Position numbers and translations under genes: made by a program. This document shows, piece after piece, positions 1-7,552 of a stretch of DNA of 33,937 nt. Under the pieces are notes generated by a model, which was not told the origin of the DNA, searched no databases, and worked only from the letters and a program-made list of their open reading frames with translations. The stretch is taken from positions 1 to 33,937 of the forward strand of contig JAEUMJ010000163.1 of assembly GCA_016792865.1 (NCBI GenBank), in the 5' to 3' direction. Within the stretch, counting starts at the first letter, position 1. Every line of letters starts with the position of its first letter. This DNA comes from Hyphomicrobiales bacterium (GTDB lineage Bacteria; Pseudomonadota; Alphaproteobacteria; Rhizobiales; Aestuariivirgaceae).

Positions 1-738
1 ACCTCGTATCACGCCCACACCGCGGCCATTGCCGACAAGCATGTGGATTTCCTGCTGGTGGGCGACAGCCTCGGCATGGTGATGCACGGCTTTGAATCGA
101 CGCTGCCCGTGCCGCTGGATCTCATGATCATGCATGGCCGCGCTGTCATGCGCGGGGCGAAGAAGGCGCTTGTCGTCGTCGATATGCCGTTCGGTTCCTA
201 CGAGGAAAGCCCGGCCCAGGCCTTCCGCAACGCCGCCCGCGTCGTGAAGGAAACCGAATGCGGTGCCATCAAGCTGGAAGGCGGGAAGCGCATGGCAGAA
301 ACGATCCGCTTCCTCACGGAGCGCGGCATACCCGTCATGGCCCACGTCGGGCTCACCCCCCAATCCATCAACGTGCTCGGTGCCTTCAAGGCGCAGGGGC
401 GCAAGGTCGAGGAATGGGCGGCGATCGAGGAAGACGCCCGCGTCGTTGCCGACGCCGGAGCCTTCGCGGTGGTGCTTGAAGCAATCGCCGAACCCCTGGC
501 CGCCCGGATCACGAAGCAGGTGGATATCCCCACCATCGGCATCGGGGCCTCGGCATCCTGTGACGGCCAGATCCTCGTGATGGAAGACATGCTCGGCCTG
601 TCGCCGCGTGTCGCCCGTTTCGTGAAGGAGTTCGGCAAGATCGGCGAGGCGATTGACCGCGCCATCGGCATGTATGCCGAAGATGTGCGCAACCGTTCCT
701 TCCCCGGCCAGGACAATACCTACAGCGTGAAAGAATAA
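1..738 (+). CDS. panB: 3-methyl-2-oxobutanoate hydroxymethyltransferase, 5'-truncated
   Basis: PanB transfers a hydroxymethyl group from 5,10-methylene-THF to 2-oxoisovalerate, giving ketopantoate in pantothenate/CoA synthesis in the cytoplasm. The reading frame is open from base 1, so the gene starts upstream of the window; the first internal ATG-like codon (GTG at 55, or 43 if alternative starts are allowed) is not the true start. Visible family motifs are [10 protein letters not shown] near the beginning (metal and substrate site), the GGKRMAETI segment, AHVGLTPQ and the IPTIGIGAS motif followed by CDGQILV. About 245 of the usual 270-280 residues are present, so only the first 25-35 are missing. 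The C-terminus is complete with a TAA stop. The next gene starts 52 bp downstream on the same strand. Identification is secure from several collinear motifs. Confidence 0.96.
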   Translation, partial: TSYHAHTAAIADKHVDFLLVGDSLGMVMHGFESTLPVPLDLMIMHGRAVMRGAKKALVVVDMPFGSYEESPAQAFRNAARVVKETECGAIKLEGGKRMAETIRFLTERGIPVMAHVGLTPQSINVLGAFKAQGRKVEEWAAIEEDARVVADAGAFAVVLEAIAEPLAARITKQVDIPTIGIGASASCDGQILVMEDMLGLSPRVARFVKEFGKIGEAIDRAIGMYAEDVRNRSFPGQDNTYSVKE

Positions 739-761
739 GCGCCGGGCTTTCTCCACAAGAG

Positions 762-785
762 GCCGAGAATCAGACTATGCTCGGC
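762..785 (+). promoter_or_regulatory. inverted repeat just before the oxidase-like gene
   Basis: GCCGAG (762-767) and CTCGGC (780-785) form a 6-bp stem around a 12-nt loop, ending 4 nt before the ATG at 790. There is no other clear Shine-Dalgarno here; the only purine run lies in the left arm. It could limit translation of the downstream gene or be chance in GC-rich DNA. Confidence 0.3.
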
Positions 786-789
786 GATC

Positions 790-2184
790 ATGACAAGGCG
801 GCGTCCCAACCGGCGGCGGGTGCTGGCAGCCATGGCTTCGGCTGCCCTGTTTCCGCTTGGGGCAAGGGCAGAGGAAGCGCTTCCGCTTCCGCCTGCGAGT
901 TCCGTCATCTCTGCTGAGAAGACCCGGCGTTTCCTGATGGGCCGCGAGGTTGCGCCAACCGAGCTTTGGCAGTTCGTGGCGCCGGACAAGACACCGGTCC
1001 TTCGTGCCCGGCAGGGGCAGGAGTTCCGGCTTCGCGTCAGCAACACCCTCGACGAGGAAATCTGGCTGCACTTCTTCGGTATTCGCGGCCCCGCCGACAT
1101 GATGACTGTGCCGATACAGCCGGGTGCCGGAAACGCCGCAGATATCGTGTTCACGCCACCGGATGCAGGCACGTTCTGGTTCGGCCCGCTGGTGAATGCA
1201 TCGCGCCAGCGCGACATGGGCCTTGCCGGAATGCTCATTGTCGAGGAAGCCACGCCGCCGGTTGCCTTCACCGATGTGCCGCTTGTCTTCGATGACTGGA
1301 TTCTTGATGGCCAGGGCGGAATGGACCAGTCCTTCGGCAATCTTGAAGCCGCCATCGGCAAGGGCCGGCTGGGCAACTGGTTCACGGTGAACAGCGAATA
1401 CAAGCCGCAGATCGGCATCGACCGCAGCAAGCCCACGCGCCTGCGTCTGCTCAACGCCTGCAACACCCGCACCCTGACGCTGCAATTGCGCAACGTCGAT
1501 GTCCTGATCCTGGCGGAGGACGGCCAGCCGGTCACGCCGCGTGCGCCGGGTCTGGAACCGATCACGCTCGCCCCCGGCCAGCGCAAGGACATGCTGGTGG
1601 TGAATATTCTCGATCAGGGCATCATCTCGCTCGACCTTCAGGAGGACGTGGTGGAAGCCGTGTTCCTCATGGGGAAGGGCACACAGGCAACCGCGCTGCC
1701 GGATGATTTCAGGTTGCCGGACAATCCGGTGCCCGCCCTGCCGGAGGGAGATCCCCGCATCGTCCCGTTCGTGGTGCTGGGTGGAGAGAATGGCGGTCTC
1801 AAGAGTGCACGGGTCGGCGAACTGACGCTCGAGCTGCGCCAGCTTCTGGAAAAGGGTCTGGCCTGGTCGGTGAACGGGGTGGCGGGCCTTGGCGGGCCGT
1901 TCCTGTTCGAGGCCAGGAAGGGCGAGGCGATTGCCCTTGCGGTCGAAAACAGGACTGCCTTTTCCCAGCCGCTCCACATCCACGGACACGTCTGGAAGCT
2001 GGTGGAGAGCGATGGCAAGCCGGTGGACGGCCAGGGCTGGGGGGACACCGCCGTGATCCCCGCCAAGACCATGGCGAAGCTCCTGCTGGTGGCCGACAAT
2101 CCCGGTCCGTGGGCCATCCAGAGCCTCATCGCGGAGCGTTCCGACGCAGGGTTGATCGGGGCTTTCCGGGTGCTGGAGAGCTGA
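790..2184 (+). CDS. Secreted multicopper-oxidase-fold protein lacking copper ligands
   Basis: 464 aa, the size of a three-cupredoxin-domain multicopper oxidase. A Tat-type signal is seen at residues 7-27 (RRR at 8-10, a short hydrophobic stretch, cleavage near ARA-EE), so the protein is probably exported folded. The fold is recognisable, but the metal motifs are eroded. The first motif reads LHFFG at 93-97 instead of LHxHG. The second reads FWFGPL at 129-134 instead of WYHxH. The third reads QPLHIHGH at 393-400, where the type-1 His is Gln but two His remain. The C-terminal HCH-x3-H motif is replaced by IQS-x3-E (443-449), so the type-1 Cys is gone. By analogy with the copper-free division protein FtsP/SufI, a structural or chaperone role is more likely than oxidase activity; that is inference. 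ATG at 790 is the only start that keeps the Tat motif. Confidence 0.82.
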   Translation: MTRRRPNRRRVLAAMASAALFPLGARAEEALPLPPASSVISAEKTRRFLMGREVAPTELWQFVAPDKTPVLRARQGQEFRLRVSNTLDEEIWLHFFGIRGPADMMTVPIQPGAGNAADIVFTPPDAGTFWFGPLVNASRQRDMGLAGMLIVEEATPPVAFTDVPLVFDDWILDGQGGMDQSFGNLEAAIGKGRLGNWFTVNSEYKPQIGIDRSKPTRLRLLNACNTRTLTLQLRNVDVLILAEDGQPVTPRAPGLEPITLAPGQRKDMLVVNILDQGIISLDLQEDVVEAVFLMGKGTQATALPDDFRLPDNPVPALPEGDPRIVPFVVLGGENGGLKSARVGELTLELRQLLEKGLAWSVNGVAGLGGPFLFEARKGEAIALAVENRTAFSQPLHIHGHVWKLVESDGKPVDGQGWGDTAVIPAKTMAKLLLVADNPGPWAIQSLIAERSDAGLIGAFRVLES

Positions 2185-2265
2185 CGGGCGGCCCGGATAT
2201 GCCTTGATTTGGCCCTCTGCCTCGTTTAGGCCCCAAAGCAACTGCGGCGAAGCCAGGAAAATATC

Positions 2266-2922
2266 GTGTCAGATGAATCACTGATCCGGGAAGTGGACGA
2301 GGAAGTCCGCGCGGACGAATACAAGAGGATTTGGAACCGCTACGGCAGCGTGTTCACCGCGCTGGCCGTGGCCGTTGTGCTGGGTGTCGCCGCCTTCAAG
2401 GGCTGGGAGTACTACGAGCAGACCCGGTCCGAGACTGCCGGCGTGGTCTACGCCACGGCCGTCAAGCAGGCGGGCGATGGCAAGTATGACGATGCGCTGG
2501 CTGCCCTCAAGGCCGTGAACCATGCCGGTTATGGCCAGCTTGCGCGTCTGGAGGAGGCGGCAGTCCTGGCTGAGAAGGGCGATGCCGAACAGGCCGTTCA
2601 GGCCTATGACGCCATCGCCGCTGACTCATCGATTGACCCTCTGCTGGCCGATCTGGCCCGCATCCGCGCCGCCTATCTTCTTGTCGATACGGCAAAGCCG
2701 GAGGACCTTCAGGCCCGCATCGGCAGGTTCGACAAGGAAGGCGAGATCTGGCGCAATCAGGCCCGCGAAGTGCTGGGCCTCGCGGCCTGGCGTGCAGGGG
2801 ATTTCCTGACCGCCGACCGCTACATGAACATGATCTTCTCGGATCCTGATACGGCACCCGCAATGCGTCAGCGCGCGCAGGTCATGGTGCAGTTGATCGC
2901 ACCCAACCTGCCCAAGTCGTGA
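2266..2922 (+). CDS. YfgM-like tetratricopeptide membrane protein
   Basis: 218 aa. The N-terminus is charged and cytoplasmic (residues 1-26), followed by one membrane helix at about 27-45 (FTALAVAVVLGVAAF). A helical, Ala- and Leu-rich TPR-like region then runs to the C-terminus. This matches the YfgM/TPR_21 family, inner-membrane proteins that associate with the SecYEG translocon and periplasmic chaperones. The start is GTG at 2266, preceded by AGGAAA with about 7 nt spacing. It is the first gene of a tight group: the next gene's GTG overlaps its stop, and der follows. In many proteobacteria this gene is followed by bamB and der, which supports the call and makes the missing bamB notable. 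Exact function in this organism is inferred from family and position. Confidence 0.85.
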   Translation: MSDESLIREVDEEVRADEYKRIWNRYGSVFTALAVAVVLGVAAFKGWEYYEQTRSETAGVVYATAVKQAGDGKYDDALAALKAVNHAGYGQLARLEEAAVLAEKGDAEQAVQAYDAIAADSSIDPLLADLARIRAAYLLVDTAKPEDLQARIGRFDKEGEIWRNQAREVLGLAAWRAGDFLTADRYMNMIFSDPDTAPAMRQRAQVMVQLIAPNLPKS

Positions 2923-3248
2923 GTCACACCATGAACCGCCGGTCACTCCTGTCATTGCTTGCCGCCTCCGCTGCCCTCGGCGGTTGCAGCACCTTCAAGA
3001 GGCTCACCGGAAAATCGAATGACACGGTGCTGCCCGGCCAGCGGGAAGACATCCTGCCGCCCGACCAATATACCGCCAAGAGCGAAGACTTGAATCCGCC
3101 CGCCGCTGATAGCGCGACCCCGGCACCTCAGCCGGCGCCGCAGCAGAGCACGGCTCCCGCCACATTGGAATGCGACCCGGCCGTGGATCCGGATTGCGCA
3201 CCGCCTCCGAAGAAGGGTGTCAACAAGGGCATCTTCAACGACGGCTGA
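2919..3248 (+). CDS. Short lipoprotein in the bamB position
   Basis: 109 aa as read from GTG at 2919, which overlaps the previous stop (GTGA). An in-frame ATG at 2931 is an equally plausible start and gives 105 aa. A short signal peptide ends in a lipobox, LGGC, with the lipidated Cys at residue 23 of the longer form. The mature part is low-complexity, rich in Pro and Ala, with an acidic segment and a Lys-rich C-terminus (KKGVNKGIFNDG). No folded domain is recognisable. A stretch after the lipobox (VLPGQREDIL) resembles the LPG-(E/K)-R-I-x-V segment I recall near the N-terminus of alphaproteobacterial BamB, but no beta-propeller follows, because der begins at the stop codon. It may be a remnant or replacement of BamB, or an unrelated lipoprotein. 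Confidence 0.72.
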   Translation: MSHTMNRRSLLSLLAASAALGGCSTFKRLTGKSNDTVLPGQREDILPPDQYTAKSEDLNPPAADSATPAPQPAPQQSTAPATLECDPAVDPDCAPPPKKGVNKGIFNDG

Positions 3249-4615
3249 TGACCTTCACCGTTGCCATTCTGGGCCGTCCCAACGTCGGCAAGTCCACCCT
3301 GTTCAACCGTCTGGTCGGGCAGAAGATCGCCATTGTGGATGACACGCCGGGCGTCACCCGCGATCGTCGCGAGGGCGATGCTCGCCTGGGCGACCTTCAT
3401 TTCCGCCTGTTCGATACGGCCGGACTCGATGATGCGCAGAAAGGCTCTCTTGCCCAGCGCATGAGCGCACAGAGCATGGATGCCGCGAAGCTGGCGGACG
3501 TGATCCTGCTTGTCATGGATGCGCGGGCCGGTGTCACGCCCACCGACAGGGAATTTGCACAGCGCGTCAGGAAGCTTGGAAAGCCCGTGCTGCTCGTCGG
3601 CAACAAGGCGGAATCCAGGGCCGCCTTGCCGGGCCTTGGCGAAGCGAACAGTCTCGGCTTTGGCGAGCCGATTGCCATTTCCGCCGAACACGCGGAGGGC
3701 CTCGATGGCCTTTACGAAGCTCTCGCGCCCTTTGCAAAAGACGAGAGCGGGGAAGCGCAGGACGACGAGGAGGGGACGGAGCGCGACGAGACCGATGATC
3801 CCAAGCGTCCGCTCAAGCTTGCCATCATCGGGCAGCCGAATGCCGGCAAGTCCACGCTGGTCAACGCGATGCTGGGCGAGGAGCGCATGCTCACCGGCCC
3901 GGAAGCGGGCATCACGCGTGACGCCATCGTGAATGACTGGTCGTGGAAAGGCCGCGACATCAAGCTCTGGGATACAGCGGGCATTCGCCGCAAGTCGCGG
4001 GTGCAGGAGAAGATCGAGAAGCTGTCGGTTGCAGACGCGCTGCGCGCCATCCGCTTTGCGGAATGCGTCGTGGTCCTGATCGATGCAACCTTGCCCATCG
4101 AGCGCCAGGATCTGGCGCTTTGCGATCTCGTCGCCCGCGAGGGGCGTGCCGTTGTCCTTGCCCTGTCCAAGTGGGATGCGGTGGAAGACAAGCCCGGCAC
4201 ATTGCGGGAAGTGAACAGCAAGCTTGAAGACGTTCTGCCGGAGATCCGTGGCGTGCCTGTCGTTACCCTGTCGGCCATGCAGGGCAGGGGCATCGACAAG
4301 CTGATGAAGGCCGTGTTCGATGCAGACCGGCGCTGGAACATCCGCATCACCACCAGCAAGCTCAACCGCTGGCTGGAGGGTGCGCTGGAACGCAACGCGC
4401 CGCCGGCACCCTCAGGCCGGCGCATCAAGATCCGCTATGCCACACAGGCGAATGCCCGCCCGCCCACCTTCGCGATTTTCGGCAACCAGTTGAACAAGCT
4501 GCCCGAAAGCTATCTCCGTTATCTGATGAACGGGCTTCGCGCCGATTTCGGCCTCGATGGCGTGCCGATCCGCTTCGCCCTGCGCGGCGGCAAGAATCCC
4601 TACGAGGAAAAGTGA
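3248..4615 (+). CDS. der: Double-GTPase ribosome assembly factor Der (EngA)
   Basis: 455 aa. Der has two tandem GTPase domains plus a KH-like domain and acts in 50S subunit maturation. Domain 1 has the P-loop GRPNVGKST at 9-17, DTAG and NKAE. A very acidic linker of about 25 residues separates the domains. Domain 2 has GQPNAGKST from residue 195, DTAG, and a G4 motif reading SKWD at 307-310 rather than the usual NKWD. The KH-like C-terminus ends in GGKNPYEEK, as is common in the family. The ATG at 3248 shares its first base with the preceding stop (TGATG), indicating translational coupling. A longer frame extends upstream to 3170 but lies inside the lipoprotein gene and adds no family sequence. 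Confidence 0.97.
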   Translation: MTFTVAILGRPNVGKSTLFNRLVGQKIAIVDDTPGVTRDRREGDARLGDLHFRLFDTAGLDDAQKGSLAQRMSAQSMDAAKLADVILLVMDARAGVTPTDREFAQRVRKLGKPVLLVGNKAESRAALPGLGEANSLGFGEPIAISAEHAEGLDGLYEALAPFAKDESGEAQDDEEGTERDETDDPKRPLKLAIIGQPNAGKSTLVNAMLGEERMLTGPEAGITRDAIVNDWSWKGRDIKLWDTAGIRRKSRVQEKIEKLSVADALRAIRFAECVVVLIDATLPIERQDLALCDLVAREGRAVVLALSKWDAVEDKPGTLREVNSKLEDVLPEIRGVPVVTLSAMQGRGIDKLMKAVFDADRRWNIRITTSKLNRWLEGALERNAPPAPSGRRIKIRYATQANARPPTFAIFGNQLNKLPESYLRYLMNGLRADFGLDGVPIRFALRGGKNPYEEK

Positions 4616-4627
4616 GCCGGGCGGTTC

Positions 4628-5359
4628 TCAGAACTGCTTGAAAAGGCCCTTGGGGTCATATTTCCACACGCCGCCATTGTCGGTGAAGTCGGGCAGGCAC
4701 ATGGCTACCATCTGTGCAGATACGGCTTCCGCCGTGGGAAGCGTCATGGGGTCTTCGCCCGGCATGGCCGTGGCCCGCATCCTGGTGCGGGTGGCACCGG
4801 GGGAAAAACAGTTGGTGCGGACATTGGTGGAAGCCATTTCACCCGCATAGGTGCGCATGATCGCTTCCAGGCCCGCCTTGCCGACGGAATATGCGCCCCA
4901 ATAGGGCGTGCACTTGAAGGCGAGACCGGAGGTGACGAAGATCACCCGCGCCCAGTCGGCGCTGCGGAACAGAGGATCAAGCGAGCGCAGGAAGCGGTAG
5001 TTGGAGGTGATGTTCACCTCGATCGCTTCCGTCCACACTTTCGGGTCGAGGTGGGCGAGCGGAGTCAGCTTGCCGAGCGCACCGGCATTGCCGATGAAGA
5101 TGTCGAGCTTCTTCCAGCGTTCGAAGATTGCCGCCCCCAGACGGTCGATGCCGTCGTAGTCGCGCACGTCGAGGGGCACCAGGGTGGCGGATGATCCGGC
5201 GGCGCGAACCGCGTCGTCGAGTTCCTCAAGCCCGCCCTGGGTGCGCGCGGTTGCGATGATGTGTGCGCCTTCCCTTGCGAGATGCACGGCGGTTTCAAAA
5301 CCAATGCCGCGTGAAGCGCCCGTGATGAGGGCGATCTTGCCTTCGAGTCTTTTCGTCAT
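4628..5359 (-). CDS. Short-chain dehydrogenase/reductase
   Basis: 243 aa, classical SDR length. The Rossmann dinucleotide motif GASRGIG is near residue 16-22, NAG follows the fourth strand, a catalytic Ser sits in FVTSG, and YSVGK holds the Tyr-x3-Lys pair. The substrate is not predictable. The start at 5359 (ATG; MTKRLEGKIAL) is 4 bp after the purF stop, so it is almost certainly co-transcribed with cvpA and purF. The frame stays open upstream into purF antisense sequence, but that extension is not protein-like. The purF-SDR adjacency recurs in rhizobia; no role in purine synthesis is established to my knowledge. It converges with der, with 12 bp between the stops. Confidence 0.95.
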   Translation of the reverse strand: MTKRLEGKIALITGASRGIGFETAVHLAREGAHIIATARTQGGLEELDDAVRAAGSSATLVPLDVRDYDGIDRLGAAIFERWKKLDIFIGNAGALGKLTPLAHLDPKVWTEAIEVNITSNYRFLRSLDPLFRSADWARVIFVTSGLAFKCTPYWGAYSVGKAGLEAIMRTYAGEMASTNVRTNCFSPGATRTRMRATAMPGEDPMTLPTAEAVSAQMVAMCLPDFTDNGGVWKYDPKGLFKQF

Positions 5360-5363
5360 TGTG

Positions 5364-6824
5364 TCAGCCTGCTTCGGCGAGGAGGGACAACTGTTGCTTC
5401 GCCGATTCACCCACATGATCCGTGAGGTGCGTGGGGTATTCACCCGTGAAGCAATGGTCGGTGAATTGCGGATGGGCGTTGTTGCGGCCTTCGAAACCGC
5501 AAGAGCGGTAGATGCCATCCACGCTGATGAAGGCAAGCGATGTCACGCCGATGTACTCGCGCATTTCCTCAAGCGAATGATTGGCGGCGAGCAGGGCTTT
5601 CTGCTCCGGCGTGTCGATGCCATAGAAATCCGGATGCTTGATCGGCGGGCTGGCGATGCGCATGTGCACTTCCTTGGCACCGGCTTCATACATCATGCGG
5701 ACAATCTTCACCGATGTCGTGCCGCGAACGATGCTGTCGTCGATCAGGACGATGCGCTTGCCTTCCACGATGGCGCGATTGGCATTGTGCTTCAGCTTGA
5801 CGCCGAGGGAGCGGATGGTCTGCGTCGGCTCGATGAAGGTGCGGCCAACATAGTGATTGCGGATGATGCCCAGTTCGAACGGGATGTTGAGCTGATGTGC
5901 ATAGCCCAGGGCGGCGGGGACGCCGGAATCCGGGATCGGCACCACGACATCCACATCGGCTGGCGCTTCCATCGCAAGCTGCATGCCCATCTTCTTGCGC
6001 ACGTCATAGACCGAACGGCCGCCCAGCACGGAATCCGGGCGGGAGAAGTAGATGTATTCGAAGATGCAGGGACGGGCAGGCTGGCGCGGGAACGGCCAGT
6101 GGCTCTCGATTCCGTCTTCCGAAATGACCACGACCTCGCCGTTCTCGATTTCGCGGATGAAGCGGGCGCCGATGATGTCGAGGGCACAGGTTTCCGAACA
6201 GAGAATGTAAGAGCCGTTCAACTCGCCCAGCATCAGCGGGCGGATGCCAAGGGGGTCGCGCGCGCCGATCAGTTTCTTGTTGGTCAGCGAGACCAGCGCG
6301 TAGGCCCCTTCGAGGCTGCGCAGGGTGTCGATGTAGCGTTCGATGATCTTGCTGCGCTGGGACCGCGCCACCAGGTGGAGGATCACTTCGGTGTCGGAGG
6401 TCGATTGGCAGATCGCGCCCTGCGCGATGAGCTGGCGGCGCAAGGACAGGCCGTTTGTCAGGTTGCCGTTGTGGGCAACCGCCAGGCCGCCCGCAGCCAG
6501 CTCGGCAAACAGCGGCTGGACGTTGCGGAGGATCGGCGCACCGGTGGTGGAATAGCGCACGTGGCCCACCGCCGCGTAGCCCTTCAGCCGGTCAATCACC
6601 TTCTGGGAAGAGAAGTGGTCGCCGACAAGACCCATGCGGCGTTCGGCATGGAAGCGCGTGCCGTCAAAGGACACGATGCCCGCCGCTTCCTGTCCCCGGT
6701 GTTGCAGGGCGTGAAGACCGAGGGCGGTGAGGGCGGCGGCGTCAGGGTGGCCATAAATGCCGAACACGCCGCACTCCTCGCGGAGCGTGTCGCCGTCCAG
6801 ATCAAGTTCTTCGGTGGGCATCAT
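5364..6824 (-). CDS. purF: Amidophosphoribosyltransferase
   Basis: 486 aa. PurF makes 5-phosphoribosylamine from PRPP and glutamine, the committed step of purine synthesis. The N-terminal Ntn-hydrolase glutaminase begins at Cys18 (EECGVFG), implying a 17-residue propeptide that is removed to expose the nucleophile; further glutaminase motifs are HRGQEAAGI and HNGNLTN. The phosphoribosyltransferase half carries the PRPP-binding loop VLIDDSIVRGTTS. Four Cys-containing segments typical of Fe-S type PurF are suggestive (for example YRSCGFEGRNNAHPQF), though I cannot assign a cluster with certainty. Two adjacent ATGs at 6824 and 6821 could each be the start. It lies 10 bp after cvpA and 4 bp before the SDR gene, in one operon. 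Feedback by purine nucleotides is known for the family. Confidence 0.98.
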   Translation of the reverse strand: MMPTEELDLDGDTLREECGVFGIYGHPDAAALTALGLHALQHRGQEAAGIVSFDGTRFHAERRMGLVGDHFSSQKVIDRLKGYAAVGHVRYSTTGAPILRNVQPLFAELAAGGLAVAHNGNLTNGLSLRRQLIAQGAICQSTSDTEVILHLVARSQRSKIIERYIDTLRSLEGAYALVSLTNKKLIGARDPLGIRPLMLGELNGSYILCSETCALDIIGARFIREIENGEVVVISEDGIESHWPFPRQPARPCIFEYIYFSRPDSVLGGRSVYDVRKKMGMQLAMEAPADVDVVVPIPDSGVPAALGYAHQLNIPFELGIIRNHYVGRTFIEPTQTIRSLGVKLKHNANRAIVEGKRIVLIDDSIVRGTTSVKIVRMMYEAGAKEVHMRIASPPIKHPDFYGIDTPEQKALLAANHSLEEMREYIGVTSLAFISVDGIYRSCGFEGRNNAHPQFTDHCFTGEYPTHLTDHVGESAKQQLSLLAEAG

Positions 6825-6834
6825 ACTGTGGTTC

Positions 6835-7491
6835 TCACTGGTCCGATCCGCTGCCGCCCATGGCGGGCGGATTGGTGGTGCCATCGATCAGGTTGTCGAG
6901 GCCCTGCTGCTGGCCATTGTTCAGGGTGCCGCCCTGATCGGTGCCGTTGGGCGTCACGGGCGCTTCGGGATTGGTGGGAAGGGCCGTCTTGCTCAAGGTG
7001 TCGGCGATGTCGGGCGGCATCAGGCTGATCAGCATGTTGCTGACGGTCTGGATCAGGGGCAGCGTCTGGGCATTGCGGATCCAGTCCTCATGCTTCTCCG
7101 GCGGGTTGGCCCAGGAATAGAACATGTAGGCGATGGAGACGAGCACCAGCCCGCGGGCAATGCCGTAAAGGAAGCCCAGGGTCCGGTCGAAGGCGCCGAC
7201 CGAGGATTCGACCACGGTGTCCGAAATCTTGACGCTGATCACCGATACCACAATCAGCACGACGAGGAAGGCCACGGCGGCGATGATGGCCTGGGCGATC
7301 TTGTCGTTGTTCACGTAGGGCATGACCAGATCGAAGCCCGGCTTGTTCTGGAAAGCGAACCACGCTGCAACCGCTGCGAGACCCCAGGAAACGAGTGACA
7401 GGACTTCGCGGGTGAAGCCGCGCATCAGGGCGAGAAGCCCTGAAATCAGCATGATTCCGAGAAGGATAATATCGAGGACCTGAAAAGGCAT
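6835..7491 (-). CDS. cvpA: CvpA family membrane protein
   Basis: 218 aa with about four membrane helices in the first 125 residues (LDIILLGIMLISGLLALMRG, then three more). The RGFTREVLS segment after helix 1 is characteristic of CvpA. The C-terminal third is hydrophilic, Gly/Asn/Gln-rich and probably disordered. CvpA is needed for colicin V production in E. coli and precedes purF in many proteobacteria; its biochemical role remains unclear. Two ATGs compete. For the one at 7500 the AGGA lies directly against the codon, whereas for 7491 the spacing is 9 nt, so I chose 7491, which also gives the family-typical MPF start. radA ends 61 bp upstream. Confidence 0.93.
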   Translation of the reverse strand: MPFQVLDIILLGIMLISGLLALMRGFTREVLSLVSWGLAAVAAWFAFQNKPGFDLVMPYVNNDKIAQAIIAAVAFLVVLIVVSVISVKISDTVVESSVGAFDRTLGFLYGIARGLVLVSIAYMFYSWANPPEKHEDWIRNAQTLPLIQTVSNMLISLMPPDIADTLSKTALPTNPEAPVTPNGTDQGGTLNNGQQQGLDNLIDGTTNPPAMGGSGSDQ

Positions 7492-7552
7492 GTGCCGCAT
7501 TCCTGGAGGCTGGGAAATCGCGCCCCCTTATAGTGGCTAACAGTTTGCCGCG

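Noticed and set aside
775-2241. 488-residue open frame on the - strand, plus a 290-residue one
   Set aside because: It lies wholly antisense to the oxidase-like gene, is His/Arg/Gln-rich and of low quality, and is what GC-rich third positions produce. No domain, no ribosome site.
5184-7028. 614-residue open frame on the + strand
   Set aside because: Antisense to purF and the SDR gene, which have clear catalytic motifs; translation is not protein-like.
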